Shown: positions 1-9,178 of the stretch, in pieces
Layout of the letters: each line of letters opens with the position of its first letter
How positions within the stretch are numbered: the stretch's first letter is position 1
IMG/VR virus record: IMGVR_UViG_3300035670_000039
Location: 62,001 to 126,000 of that record
Origin: a virus
DNA length: 64,000 nucleotides
Reading direction: 5' to 3' (one strand)
The notes under the pieces: model-generated
Database searches by the model: none
Seen by the model: the letters and a program-made list of their open reading frames with translations, nothing else
What the model was told of the DNA's origin: nothing
Program-made: the position numbers and the translations under genes

Positions 1-2
1 GG

Positions 3-797
3 ACATACAACACAGATAATACCAAGATCAATTTATTTTTTCCACCTTCTGATTGTGATAATTATCACGGTCTTGCTGTATTATTAAACTATTACAATGG
101 CATATCATTGGCAAATAAAATCGGATACAAAAATGCAATTTGCTTCAATTATGATATGATCATTTCAGAATCAGATTTTTCAAAGTTATATGATGTAGAT
201 GAAATCTTAATTAATAAGAAAGCCTTTTTCTTTTATGATAAGGCGTTAGAAGGTGACACATTCAAAACAGTATTTCACGGGATTAATACTCAGTTTTTCT
301 TGGATAATTTTGATTACTATACCCCAGAAGAATATATGGAATTTGTTACGAAGAAAAATATATCAAATGGATTGGAACAATTCTATTATAATAAACTAAT
401 ATCTAATAAGAACGATCTTCATATAGATTACACGAACAACGAAGAATCTTATTTAAGCAATAGTAAAAATAATTTATTCTCAATGGTAGAATATTTATCG
501 GTTCTGAGGATGAAGAACACAAATAAGTTTGGAGTATTAACATATATCAATAATAAATTGGATGATCGTATAAATGAGATAATAATAAAAAAGAACGGAG
601 AAGTAGTTAACAATTATTCCTACACGGTATCAGAAAAGGTTTGTTTTTATTTAGCAAACGAGTTTGAAAACAATAATTTCTATGAAATTGAAAACAATTT
701 ATATGATCAAAATAAAATTTTATTGAGAAGTTATAAAAAGTCATTTAGAAGATTAGAAGACATAGATATTAACGGTTCTATTGATATTACACAATGA
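3..797 (+). CDS. C-terminal part of an unrecognised protein (5' truncated), possibly glycan-related
   Basis: The frame is open from the first bases of the window, so the gene starts upstream and only its last 264 codons are visible. A TTG at 108 could serve as a start, but coding-like sequence (NLFFPPSDCDNYHGLA) continues ahead of it, so truncation is the better reading. The visible part is soluble, rich in Asn, Tyr and Phe, with no membrane segment. The stretch with ICFNYDMIISESDF loosely recalls nucleotide-diphospho-sugar transferase folds, but no DxD motif is seen and I do not assign a function. Its stop overlaps the ATG of the following glycosyltransferase (ATGA, 794-797), so the two are translationally coupled, which supports a shared role in surface or virion glycosylation. 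Confidence 0.75.
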   Translation, partial: TYNTDNTKINLFFPPSDCDNYHGLAVLLNYYNGISLANKIGYKNAICFNYDMIISESDFSKLYDVDEILINKKAFFFYDKALEGDTFKTVFHGINTQFFLDNFDYYTPEEYMEFVTKKNISNGLEQFYYNKLISNKNDLHIDYTNNEESYLSNSKNNLFSMVEYLSVLRMKNTNKFGVLTYINNKLDDRINEIIIKKNGEVVNNYSYTVSEKVCFYLANEFENNNFYEIENNLYDQNKILLRSYKKSFRRLEDIDINGSIDITQ

Positions 798-2938
798 AAA
801 TTATACAAGTTAATTTAGGGTTATTGCCTATTCCGCCTAATGGATGGGGTGCAGTTGAAAAAATCATTTGGGATTATCATCAACTGTTAAACAAAAAGGG
901 ATTAGAATGTCAGATAAAGTATTTGAATGAAATTAAATATTCAGACGATATAATCGTACATATACACGTAGCAAATCTGGCAAATGAATGTCATAAAAGA
1001 GGCATACCTTATATCTTTAGTTTACACGATCACCACGCTTATTTGTATGGCAAAGATTCATCTGTATATAAAGAGAATTTACAAGCAATTGAAAATAGTG
1101 TAATATCTACTTGTCCTGCCAAATATTTGGTTGATTATTTCGGAAGTAAAAAATTACGTTATTTTTCCCACGCGGTAAATACCGATGTGTTTAAACATAA
1201 AAATAAAAAAATTCCAGTAAATAAACTGTTGTGTGTTGCAAATAATGGTTATGCCAATAATCAATCATATGACAGAAAAGGATTCACATATGCGATTAAA
1301 GCGGCTAAAGAATTAGGATATCCAATTACTATTGCTGGACCATCTAATAATAAAAAGTTCTTTGATATATTAGATGAAGAATTAAATCAGTATGATAAAT
1401 TGACAAAAGTATTTGATTTAAATGAAGAATCGTTGATCGATTTATATAATGACCATTCTATATTCATACATCCATCGGAATTGGAAGCAGGGCATCCAAA
1501 TCTAACGTTGTTAGAAGCAATGAGTTGTGGTTTACCTGTGGTAGGTACGTTTGAGGAAAAATCATATAAAGGTATGGTTGTCGTTGAACGAAATGTAGAA
1601 CAAATAAAATCCGCAATACAACAAATCACATCTGATTATAGTCGATATCAAACCAAAGCTTTGGAATGTGCTAAGGAAAATTCCTATTTCAACCGAGTAG
1701 ACCAATTAATCGATTTATATGATCAATATACTGAAAGATTGTTTGCTATCAAACATATTGATGTTTATGAAAATCTTAAAAAGAATGAAAAGAGTATTAA
1801 AACAAATGCTGTGTTTAAATATTCATTCAATGATAATGCCAAGATTGAAGTAGATAACCCAGTAGATGTAGATCAAAGTTTCCACATAACATTCTATAAT
1901 GGTGATGACAATAGTATTAAATACGAAACCAATTTAAAACACAATTGGTGGGGAAGTTGTAATTTTACATATTACATTCCTTATGAAATTCATATCAAAG
2001 ACAATAAGACTAATGAATTGGTCGAAACATACAAATTAAATTTAAAAAACAAAAAAGTAGTAATTGAATACGAAAGTTACTCTTTGGGAGATCAATTGGC
2101 TTGGATGCCTATAATCGAACAATTTAGAAAGAAGCACGAATGTGATCTTTATGTCAAGTTGCCTTTGAAAAATATTTTTGAAAACAAATACCCATCAATT
2201 AAGTTTGTTCACAATAACAAGCCTATTTCAGATGTGTTTGCAACTTATAAGTTGGGATATTATGTAGACGAAAATGGACCTAATAATGATAGATGTAAAA
2301 CGGATCCCAGAAAACAACCTTTACAAAAAATAGCAAGTGATTATTTGGGATTGCCATATGAACCAGAATTACCATTGCTTGACTTTGAAATCAAAGAAAG
2401 ACCTCTCAAAAAGAGATATGTCACAATTGCAACACAAAGTACGTGTCAAGCCAAATATTGGAACAATAAAGGCGGATGGGAACGTGTTGTTGAATATATT
2501 AAATCAAAGGGATTTGAAGTAATATGCATAGATAAACACAAAACATTTGGAAATGGATCAGACTATATGAATAGTATGCCTTCCAATGCGTTAGATTTTA
2601 CAGGAGATAAACCACTGGTTGATCGTATGAATCAAATATATCACAGTGAGTTTTTTATAGGTTTACCATCAGGATTGTCTTGGTTAGCTTGGGCAGTTAA
2701 AAAGCCAGTAGTATTAATTAGCGGGTTCTCATATCCATATACTGAATTTGATACTCCTTATAGAGTACAAAACCACTCGGTGTGTACAGGATGTTGGAAT
2801 GATTCGTTATTTGACAAGGGAAATTGGAAGTGGTGTCCAAAATCTGATAAGAGAGAAGAGTTTGAATGTACCAAACAAATAACTCCAAAAATGGTTATGG
2901 ATACCATAGATCAACTATTAATAGAACAAAAAATTTAA
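794..2938 (+). CDS. Two-domain glycosyltransferase: GT4-like domain fused to an autotransporter-type O-heptosyltransferase-like domain
   Basis: The 714-residue protein has two GT-B units. Residues 1 to about 330 look like a GT4 retaining transferase: an N-terminal PPNGWGAVEKII loop and a donor-site motif SELEAGHPNLTLLEAM with the paired glutamates. From about residue 425 (EYESYSLGDQLAWMP) it resembles the bacterial autotransporter heptosyltransferase family (Aah/TibC). Near the C-terminus four cysteines (CTGCWND, WCP and FECTKQ, spaced CxxC-x13-C-x10-C) match the iron-binding finger of that family. Known members transfer ADP-heptose sugars to Ser/Thr of adhesins. An inference is that this enzyme glycosylates host surface or Ser/Thr-rich virion proteins; the window encodes two very Ser/Thr-rich fibres. 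Starts at the ATG overlapping the previous stop. Sugar donor is unproven. Confidence 0.8.
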   Translation: MKIIQVNLGLLPIPPNGWGAVEKIIWDYHQLLNKKGLECQIKYLNEIKYSDDIIVHIHVANLANECHKRGIPYIFSLHDHHAYLYGKDSSVYKENLQAIENSVISTCPAKYLVDYFGSKKLRYFSHAVNTDVFKHKNKKIPVNKLLCVANNGYANNQSYDRKGFTYAIKAAKELGYPITIAGPSNNKKFFDILDEELNQYDKLTKVFDLNEESLIDLYNDHSIFIHPSELEAGHPNLTLLEAMSCGLPVVGTFEEKSYKGMVVVERNVEQIKSAIQQITSDYSRYQTKALECAKENSYFNRVDQLIDLYDQYTERLFAIKHIDVYENLKKNEKSIKTNAVFKYSFNDNAKIEVDNPVDVDQSFHITFYNGDDNSIKYETNLKHNWWGSCNFTYYIPYEIHIKDNKTNELVETYKLNLKNKKVVIEYESYSLGDQLAWMPIIEQFRKKHECDLYVKLPLKNIFENKYPSIKFVHNNKPISDVFATYKLGYYVDENGPNNDRCKTDPRKQPLQKIASDYLGLPYEPELPLLDFEIKERPLKKRYVTIATQSTCQAKYWNNKGGWERVVEYIKSKGFEVICIDKHKTFGNGSDYMNSMPSNALDFTGDKPLVDRMNQIYHSEFFIGLPSGLSWLAWAVKKPVVLISGFSYPYTEFDTPYRVQNHSVCTGCWNDSLFDKGNWKWCPKSDKREEFECTKQITPKMVMDTIDQLLIEQKI

Positions 2939-2976
2939 AGTTATAATAAATAGTTGGTTCTTCGATTTTTCGGTTA

Positions 2977-2984
2977 TATTTATA
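2977..2984 (+). promoter_or_regulatory. Late-promoter-like box TATTTATA upstream of the sheath gene
   Basis: TATTTATA lies 33 nt before the sheath ATG, and an AAAGGA Shine-Dalgarno sequence sits at 3002-3007, 10 nt before the start. Unlike most copies of this box in the window it leaves room for a real 5' leader, fitting a very highly translated gene. Confidence 0.55.
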
Positions 2985-3017
2985 TTTTAAATATAACTTC
3001 GAAAGGATATTAATATT

Positions 3018-6000
3018 ATGCCAATACAAGAAGGCGGTAGATTCGCCCCAACACAAAATATAGTAAGCCCAGGTGTATTCACACGTGAAAACGACCTCTC
3101 CGGTCTGGCTCAAGGAGTAGCAAACATTGGAGGAGCAATAGTAGCTCCATTCGCTGATGGACCAGCGTTTTTTCCAAATACAATAACCGACGTAGCCGAC
3201 TTGGAAACAAGATTTGGTGTCGCTGACGGTGTGTATTATGGACCATACACCGCCAAAGAATATCTACTACAACAAGGCATCGTTACCGTAGTTCGTGTAG
3301 GTGGTCTTACTGGTTACTGGCAGAAGAATCCATTAATCGTATATGCTCAACCAGGTATCTGGACCAGAAATGCTGATAAAGGTGCTATCACAACAGCTTC
3401 ATTTATGTACATTGATACTACTAACTATGTATCAAACGTTAAGTATCAACAAAGCAGTTCCGCAATCAACATTACAGGATCAGCTGAAATCAAGGGTTCA
3501 ACTGGAAGTACAATAACCGGTTCAGCTACATTTTCTAGAGTAACTACAGCAGAAATTGCTTCTTTCTTAGCAAGTTTGGGTAGTTTGGCAGGTGTAAATG
3601 CACTATCTGCTTCTTTGTCAACTTCATCCAGTTTGGGTAAAGTATTTAAAGTAACTTCTACTAGACATTATGAACTATTTAGTAGTTCAGTTGTAGCTAG
3701 AAACGGTAAAGTTGCAAAAGCAGGATCTTCAGTAGATCACGCTTTAGCCGCATTTGATTTTGAAAAATCACGTATAAGCGGTAGCGTTACTGTCGGTGGC
3801 GGTGGTTCAAGTAAGTACAAACTAACATTTGATAGTTCAAATAATAGTTACTTAACCGCTTCATTTACCGCACCAAATACATTTGGTTTGGTTTTTGCTA
3901 ATTATGACGCAAATCCATCCTTCTCATTTGCAACTGCAAGTTTGAGTGGCGCTGGATTGAGTTCTTCTATTCAATTGGTACAACGAATTGATATCTCCAG
4001 AATGATTATCAGTGGATCATTAAACGTTAAGTTTGGATCTGCTGCAGCAACTAGTACTGTTACCGCAACAGACGTTGATGGAGTTGGATCATTGAGTGGT
4101 AGCATCTTGTATGCTGGTAAAGTAGTAGACATTGGTACAGTTTCATCAGGAATATTAGTACGTAAGTTTACAACCAGTACATTGGCAAACGGCAATGCAA
4201 AACCAGTTGGAACTTCATTCTTCTTGTTAACATCAAGTTTACAAGGCACAAATATTGATAATGAAACCGCTGTAGCTACCGCATTCGACGAAAGTACAAC
4301 AACCGTTGATCTAGTAAGTTCATCTTATTTCAATAGTACTATCGCTTATAACCTAACCAACTTCAATGTTCAAGCAGGCACACCATTGACACTTCAAAGT
4401 GGTAGTTTCCATTCACTACGTGGTGTTGGAACTTGTGTAGCTGGTCTACAAGTAAGAGGTGTGATAAGTGGTTCCTTTGGTAAATATAATGGCGGATTCA
4501 CAAATCAAGATAATCCAAGCGCAGATCAATGTAATCCAGTATTAACAGGTCGTCAAAAGATGATCTTGTCAGTATTGGCAAACACCCAAAATGCTTCATC
4601 ACAATTCACAAGTGATTATCAAGTATTTGGTTTCAATACCTCAACATTGACTCAACTAACAAGTAGCACATTCCCATACAAGGGTGTAATTAATCCTAAC
4701 GAAAATGTTTACAACTTGGCATTGAAGTATAGTTACACAAATCCAGCCGGTGGTACAAGTGCTGGTACATACGGTTACTACGACTTCAGTTTGAATGAAA
4801 ACGACAATAATTACATCAAAGATGTATTTGGCGTAGACCCAACTGTTGGTAATCCTAACAAACAAATTGCTGGTCAAAAAGTTGAAGCCGCTTACAACTA
4901 CGTACTATTCGAAGATAGCATCAAGAAGTTCGTAGCTGAAAAGACCAGCGCTTATGGTTGGAGACTACAAGTTGGTACAAGTAACCTATCAGGAAGTTCA
5001 ATTGTTGGCGAACCTCTAAAGTTTGTTGATCAATATAGCACTGATTTGAATAACGGTGATAGTCAATTCAGTATCACCAATGCTTCTACTCCTTGGATCT
5101 ACAGTCAAAAGATTGCTCCATTTAAAGGTAGCGCTGATGTAGCTGCTTCTCCAACCAAGTTCCAGTTGTTCAAGGTTCACACTTTGAGTGACGGTACATT
5201 GAGCAACACTAAGTTCAAGATTGAAATTAGTAATGTTAAGTTGGCAGGAACAGTTCCAGGCAGCGAATGGGGTAGTTTCACACTAGCAGTACGTGCTTAT
5301 AGCGATACTGATAAGAAACCAAAGTATTTGGAAATCTTCCAAAACTTGAATTTGGATCCAGAATCCGCAAATTATGTTGCTCGTAGAATTGGTAACAGAT
5401 ACGCATATATCACTTATGCTGGTAAGTTAATTCAATTTGGCGATTTCAATAATTTGAGTAAGTATATCAGAATCGAAGCCAGTGACGTTTCTTACCCAGT
5501 AAGTTGCGTACCATACGGATTTGAATCATATAGTACTCCAATTGATAGTACCGCAAGCAACTATGTACCTGCTGTACAATACAGTAAAGCAAGTATCTAT
5601 GGTCTCGGACCTGGTAAGTATCCATCTGGTACAGTATTCGGTAGTGTTCCAGGAACTGATACTGAAATCCAAGCACTATATCCAACATCTTCATTTGGCG
5701 TTGGTGTAGAAAATAACACTAAACAATACTTCAAGCCACTACCATATTATGGTGCTTCAGATAGCAATGGTACAAACATTGACTTCGATCTAGAAGATAA
5801 AGTTTGGGGTACTACGAACAGTAAATTCTATGCTCAAGGTACATATGTGAGTACTGGTTCACTACTATCACCAACATTGAGTGGTAGTATCCCAAGTACA
5901 TATGATGCCGTAAATGAATCTACATACGTTAAACTACGTAAGTTCATCGTAGGTTTCCAAGGTGGATTTGAAGGTCAATGGCCAGCAATTCCAATCAATG

Positions 6001-6932
6001 TAGGCAGTGACATTACCGCTGGTAATACACAAGGTCTAGATTGTACAAATATCAATAGTCCAGGTAGTATTGCTTATAAGCAAGCAATTGCTGCAATCGG
6101 TAATCCAGATGAATTTGATATCAACTTGATCGTAACTCCAGGTATCTTCCGTGAACAACACAGTTACGTAACTGAACTAGTAATCGATATGTGCGAAACT
6201 CGTCAAGACTGTTTCTACATTATGGATAACGTAGTGTTCCCAGCAAGTAACCAAACTGTAGGATTGATTGATGCCGCAATTAACACTGTAGCTACAATTG
6301 ATAGTAACTATGTAGGTACTTATTATCCTTGGGTTAAGATCCTAGATACTAATACCAACAAGATTATTAGTGTTCCACCTTCAGTAGTATTACCAGCAGT
6401 TTATGCTGCTAACGATAATGCTGCTGCTGAATGGTATGCTCCAGCCGGTCTAAACCGTGGTGGTATTCCAACCGCTGTACAAGTACTCGACAGAGTAACT
6501 CACAGTGAACGTGATGAACTATATGAAGGTCGTGTAAATCCAATCGCAGCATTCCCAGGCCAAGGCATTTGTGTATGGGGTCAAAAGACTCTACAAATTG
6601 CTCCAAGTGCTTTGGATCGTATCAATGTACGTCGTTTGTTGATCAACTTGAAGAAGTTTATCGCAAGTTCAAGCAACTACTTGGTATTTGAACAAAATGT
6701 TGCTTCTACAAGAAATCGTTTCTTGAGTATTGTAACTCCATACTTGGAATCAGTACAACAACGTAACGGTATCTACGCATTCCAAGTCAAGATGGATGCT
6801 GAAAACAATACCCCTGACTTGATTGATAGAAATATTCTATATGGTCAAATCTATATCCAACCAACTCGCACAGCTGAGTTTATTATACTTGATTTCAACA
6901 TACTCCCAACGGGCGCATCTTTTAATGTTTGA
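3018..6932 (+). CDS. 18: Tail sheath protein (gp18-like), double length
   Basis: The contractile sheath subunit polymerises around the tail tube and contracts on infection. The N-terminus (VSPGVFTRENDLSG) and the C-terminal 400 residues (YAPAGLNRGGIPTAVQ, VNPIAAFPGQGICVWGQ, INVRRLLINLKKFI, RTAEFIILDFNILPTG) are typical of T4 gp18. The length, 1304 residues, is about twice T4 gp18 (659). The extra sequence lies between the two conserved ends, from about residue 130, and is rich in Ser, Gly, Thr and beta-type sequence, as expected for added surface domains facing outward. Preceded by a late box and an AAAGGA ribosome site, followed by a strong terminator, so it is likely a monocistronic high-level transcript. 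Confidence 0.93.
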   Translation: MPIQEGGRFAPTQNIVSPGVFTRENDLSGLAQGVANIGGAIVAPFADGPAFFPNTITDVADLETRFGVADGVYYGPYTAKEYLLQQGIVTVVRVGGLTGYWQKNPLIVYAQPGIWTRNADKGAITTASFMYIDTTNYVSNVKYQQSSSAINITGSAEIKGSTGSTITGSATFSRVTTAEIASFLASLGSLAGVNALSASLSTSSSLGKVFKVTSTRHYELFSSSVVARNGKVAKAGSSVDHALAAFDFEKSRISGSVTVGGGGSSKYKLTFDSSNNSYLTASFTAPNTFGLVFANYDANPSFSFATASLSGAGLSSSIQLVQRIDISRMIISGSLNVKFGSAAATSTVTATDVDGVGSLSGSILYAGKVVDIGTVSSGILVRKFTTSTLANGNAKPVGTSFFLLTSSLQGTNIDNETAVATAFDESTTTVDLVSSSYFNSTIAYNLTNFNVQAGTPLTLQSGSFHSLRGVGTCVAGLQVRGVISGSFGKYNGGFTNQDNPSADQCNPVLTGRQKMILSVLANTQNASSQFTSDYQVFGFNTSTLTQLTSSTFPYKGVINPNENVYNLALKYSYTNPAGGTSAGTYGYYDFSLNENDNNYIKDVFGVDPTVGNPNKQIAGQKVEAAYNYVLFEDSIKKFVAEKTSAYGWRLQVGTSNLSGSSIVGEPLKFVDQYSTDLNNGDSQFSITNASTPWIYSQKIAPFKGSADVAASPTKFQLFKVHTLSDGTLSNTKFKIEISNVKLAGTVPGSEWGSFTLAVRAYSDTDKKPKYLEIFQNLNLDPESANYVARRIGNRYAYITYAGKLIQFGDFNNLSKYIRIEASDVSYPVSCVPYGFESYSTPIDSTASNYVPAVQYSKASIYGLGPGKYPSGTVFGSVPGTDTEIQALYPTSSFGVGVENNTKQYFKPLPYYGASDSNGTNIDFDLEDKVWGTTNSKFYAQGTYVSTGSLLSPTLSGSIPSTYDAVNESTYVKLRKFIVGFQGGFEGQWPAIPINVGSDITAGNTQGLDCTNINSPGSIAYKQAIAAIGNPDEFDINLIVTPGIFREQHSYVTELVIDMCETRQDCFYIMDNVVFPASNQTVGLIDAAINTVATIDSNYVGTYYPWVKILDTNTNKIISVPPSVVLPAVYAANDNAAAEWYAPAGLNRGGIPTAVQVLDRVTHSERDELYEGRVNPIAAFPGQGICVWGQKTLQIAPSALDRINVRRLLINLKKFIASSSNYLVFEQNVASTRNRFLSIVTPYLESVQQRNGIYAFQVKMDAENNTPDLIDRNILYGQIYIQPTRTAEFIILDFNILPTGASFNV

Positions 6933-6947
6933 TAATCAATAACTTAA

Positions 6948-6985
6948 AAAACCTCGCTTAGGAATAAGCGAGGTTTTCTTTTTTT
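6948..6985 (+). terminator. Intrinsic terminator after the sheath gene
   Basis: A perfect 13-bp stem, AAAACCTCGCTTA paired with TAAGCGAGGTTTT, encloses a GGAA tetraloop and is followed by CTTTTTTT. It lies directly after the sheath stop and separates it from the endonuclease gene. Confidence 0.92.
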
Positions 6986-7007
6986 GACTTTTTAAAGTTT
7001 TGTGTAA

Positions 7008-7015
7008 TATTTATC
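7008..7015 (+). promoter_or_regulatory. Late-promoter-like box TATTTATC before the first endonuclease gene
   Basis: TATTTATC is followed by a leader with a strong AAGGAG ribosome site at 7024-7029, which sets the start at the ATG at 7038 rather than the in-frame TTG at 7032. Confidence 0.5.
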
Positions 7016-7037
7016 TATTAGATAAGGAGTATTGTTT

Positions 7038-8543
7038 ATGACTGAACGAGGTAAAAAAATTAGAGAATCATTTTTTAAGAAATACGGCGTGTATCATCCA
7101 TCACAATTACCAAGTGTTAAAGAAAAAATAAAGAAAAAAAGAGAAGCCGGTTCGTATGATAATATGATAACAAAGATGAAAAATACTTTGAAATCGAAAT
7201 ATGGCGATGAAAATTATAATAATTTTGAAAAATCAAAACAAACAAAATTAGAAAAATATGGAGATGCTAATTTCAATAACAGAGAAAAAATGTTAAAAAC
7301 AAACAATCAAAAGTATGGTATGAATGTGTCTCCAAATACTCTTGAAAAAACAAAAGAACGTTTGTCAAATGGTGATATTGGTTTTAAATCCAAAAAATAT
7401 AAACAATATTTAGAAAATAATAATATTGATAATGTATCTCAATTGTTACACGTGAAAGAAAAACGACGTATTCAGAAAATACAAGAATCTTTACATAATA
7501 TTTTTGAAGGAAATAGATTGAAAGGTGTAGTTGTCCCATTATTTAAGAAAGATGAATACGTAGGCACAGACTATAATAATATATATAAATTTAAATGTTG
7601 TGTATGTAATAATGAGTTTGAAGATAATTTATATTCTGGTAATATACCCAGATGTTTAATCTGTAATCCACATAATAGGTTTAAATCTACCATTGAGTCT
7701 GAAATATTAAATTTTTTACATTCACACGAAGTTGTGACTAAACAACACGATAGAAATATATTAGACGGAGACGAAATTGATATTTTAGTACCACATTTGA
7801 ATTTAGGCATAGAATGTGATGGTATATATTGGCACAGTGAACTTGCTGGTGGTAAAGATAAACATTATCATTTACATAAAACTAAGTTGTCACTTGATAA
7901 AAATATTCAATTGATGCATATATGGGATTGGGAATGGAGATGTAAACAAGATATAATAAAAAGCATTTTATTAAGTAAAATTGGTAAGTCCAAAAAAATA
8001 TTTGCACGTAAATGTGAAATAAAACAAGTGATTAATGATGAAAAATCTGCATTTTTGACTGATAATCATATACAGGGAAATGATACATCATCTATAAGAT
8101 TAGGATTATATTATAATAATATTTTGGTGTCACTAATGACTTTTGTTAAATCTAGATATGACAAAAAATATCAATATGAGTTATCTAGGTATTGTAATAT
8201 ATTAAATACAAATGTAATAGGAGGTGCTTCTAAATTATTCAATCATTTTATAAAAAATTATGATGTAAATTCTATTGTAACATATAGTGATAAAAGATTA
8301 TTTACAGGTAATTTATATAAACAAATTGGTATGTCATTTGTAGATGACACTCTACCTGGTTATCATTATTTTTACAAAAACAAAGGTGTACCAATTGAAA
8401 GAAATCATTTTCAAAAACATAAATTAAAAGAAAAACTTGAAAAATTTGATATTAATTTGAGTGAGTGGCAAAATATGCAGATTAATGGATATGATAGAAT
8501 TTGGGATTGTGGACATATGAAATTTATCTGGAATCGAAAATAA
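7038..8543 (+). CDS. Free-standing homing endonuclease, Vsr/EDxHD-like, with YG repeats and a zinc ribbon
   Basis: The 501-residue protein starts with four or five short repeats built on KYG plus NNxEK or VKEK (residues about 10-150), which resemble the DNA-reading repeats of phage homing endonucleases. A zinc ribbon follows (CCVC near 186 and CLIC near 205), then a nuclease core with EIDILVPHLNLGIECDG and YWHSE (about 246-268), like the Vsr-fold EDxHD group. The C-terminal half contains LGLYYNNILVSLMTF, YELSRYC and IVTYSDKR, common to this phage family. It sits between the sheath terminator and the accessory genes as an intergenic mobile gene. Start chosen at ATG 7038 because of AAGGAG. Codon use is more AT-rich than that of the sheath gene. 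Confidence 0.82.
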   Translation: MTERGKKIRESFFKKYGVYHPSQLPSVKEKIKKKREAGSYDNMITKMKNTLKSKYGDENYNNFEKSKQTKLEKYGDANFNNREKMLKTNNQKYGMNVSPNTLEKTKERLSNGDIGFKSKKYKQYLENNNIDNVSQLLHVKEKRRIQKIQESLHNIFEGNRLKGVVVPLFKKDEYVGTDYNNIYKFKCCVCNNEFEDNLYSGNIPRCLICNPHNRFKSTIESEILNFLHSHEVVTKQHDRNILDGDEIDILVPHLNLGIECDGIYWHSELAGGKDKHYHLHKTKLSLDKNIQLMHIWDWEWRCKQDIIKSILLSKIGKSKKIFARKCEIKQVINDEKSAFLTDNHIQGNDTSSIRLGLYYNNILVSLMTFVKSRYDKKYQYELSRYCNILNTNVIGGASKLFNHFIKNYDVNSIVTYSDKRLFTGNLYKQIGMSFVDDTLPGYHYFYKNKGVPIERNHFQKHKLKEKLEKFDINLSEWQNMQINGYDRIWDCGHMKFIWNRK

Positions 8544-8547
8544 TTAC

Positions 8548-8555
8548 TATTTATA
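8548..8555 (+). promoter_or_regulatory. Late-promoter-like box TATTTATA, 4 nt before ATG
   Basis: TATTTATA followed by four bases and then the ATG at 8560, with no ribosome binding site; a transcript starting at the usual distance would be leaderless. Confidence 0.55.
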
Positions 8556-8559
8556 TATT

Positions 8560-9159
8560 ATGATACGATTAACGCAAATTGTTGAAGATTTAGCCAAGCC
8601 ACAAATTAAAGAAGCCGTAGATCCATCTCTTTTAAAATTAATCGATACTGTGATTAATGATACAAATGTTTTATCTGAGTCTGATCCAAAAGTTGGAACT
8701 GGTAAAAAGCCAAAAGGATCTGATAGAAGATTGTATACTGATGAAAATCCGAAGGATACTGTTCGGGTAAAATTTAGAACATCACAAGACATTAAAGATA
8801 CACTAGCTAGTAGTGGTTTTAAATCAAAAAGTCACAAAAGACAATCTCAAATTATAAATCTTATACATCAGAGAGTTAGAGCAGCTTATCAAAATGCTAA
8901 AGATCCAGATGTTAAAAGCAGATTAAAAAGTGCTTTAGACTATGCTATACAACGTAAAGAGGCTTCAAAAGCAAAAACAATAAAATTAAATAAAGAAACG
9001 TCCAATCCAGAATCTGGTAAATCATCTCCATATGGTTCTGGATATGGGGTGGTTGAAAATAATATAGAAGAGAAATGTTGGAAGGGATATACGCAAAAAG
9101 GTATGAAAACATTGTTTGGTAAAAAATATCCCAACTGCGTTAAAAAAACAAACAAATAA
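8560..9159 (+). CDS. Putative internal head protein with a Cys-Trp...Pro-Asn-Cys C-terminal tail
   Basis: The 199-residue basic protein is of unknown function. Its N-terminus MIRLTQIVED fits the short capsid-targeting-like pattern seen on six other proteins here, with a possible prohead-protease site after IVE (residue 9). The middle is Lys-rich and helical (SHKRQSQIINLIHQRV), possibly nucleic-acid binding. The last 24 residues begin CWKGYTQKGMKTLFG and end with PNCVKK, a tail I associate with many small proteins of marine T4-like phages; the spaced cysteines could bind metal. The start codon is fixed by the promoter box 4 nt upstream. Confidence 0.65.
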   Translation: MIRLTQIVEDLAKPQIKEAVDPSLLKLIDTVINDTNVLSESDPKVGTGKKPKGSDRRLYTDENPKDTVRVKFRTSQDIKDTLASSGFKSKSHKRQSQIINLIHQRVRAAYQNAKDPDVKSRLKSALDYAIQRKEASKAKTIKLNKETSNPESGKSSPYGSGYGVVENNIEEKCWKGYTQKGMKTLFGKKYPNCVKKTNK

Positions 9160-9178
9160 TTTTATACCAATTATCAAA

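Noticed and set aside
9116-9178. Longer N-terminus for the flavodoxin-like protein
   Set aside because: It would overlap the previous gene and would bury the capsid-targeting-like start at 9179.
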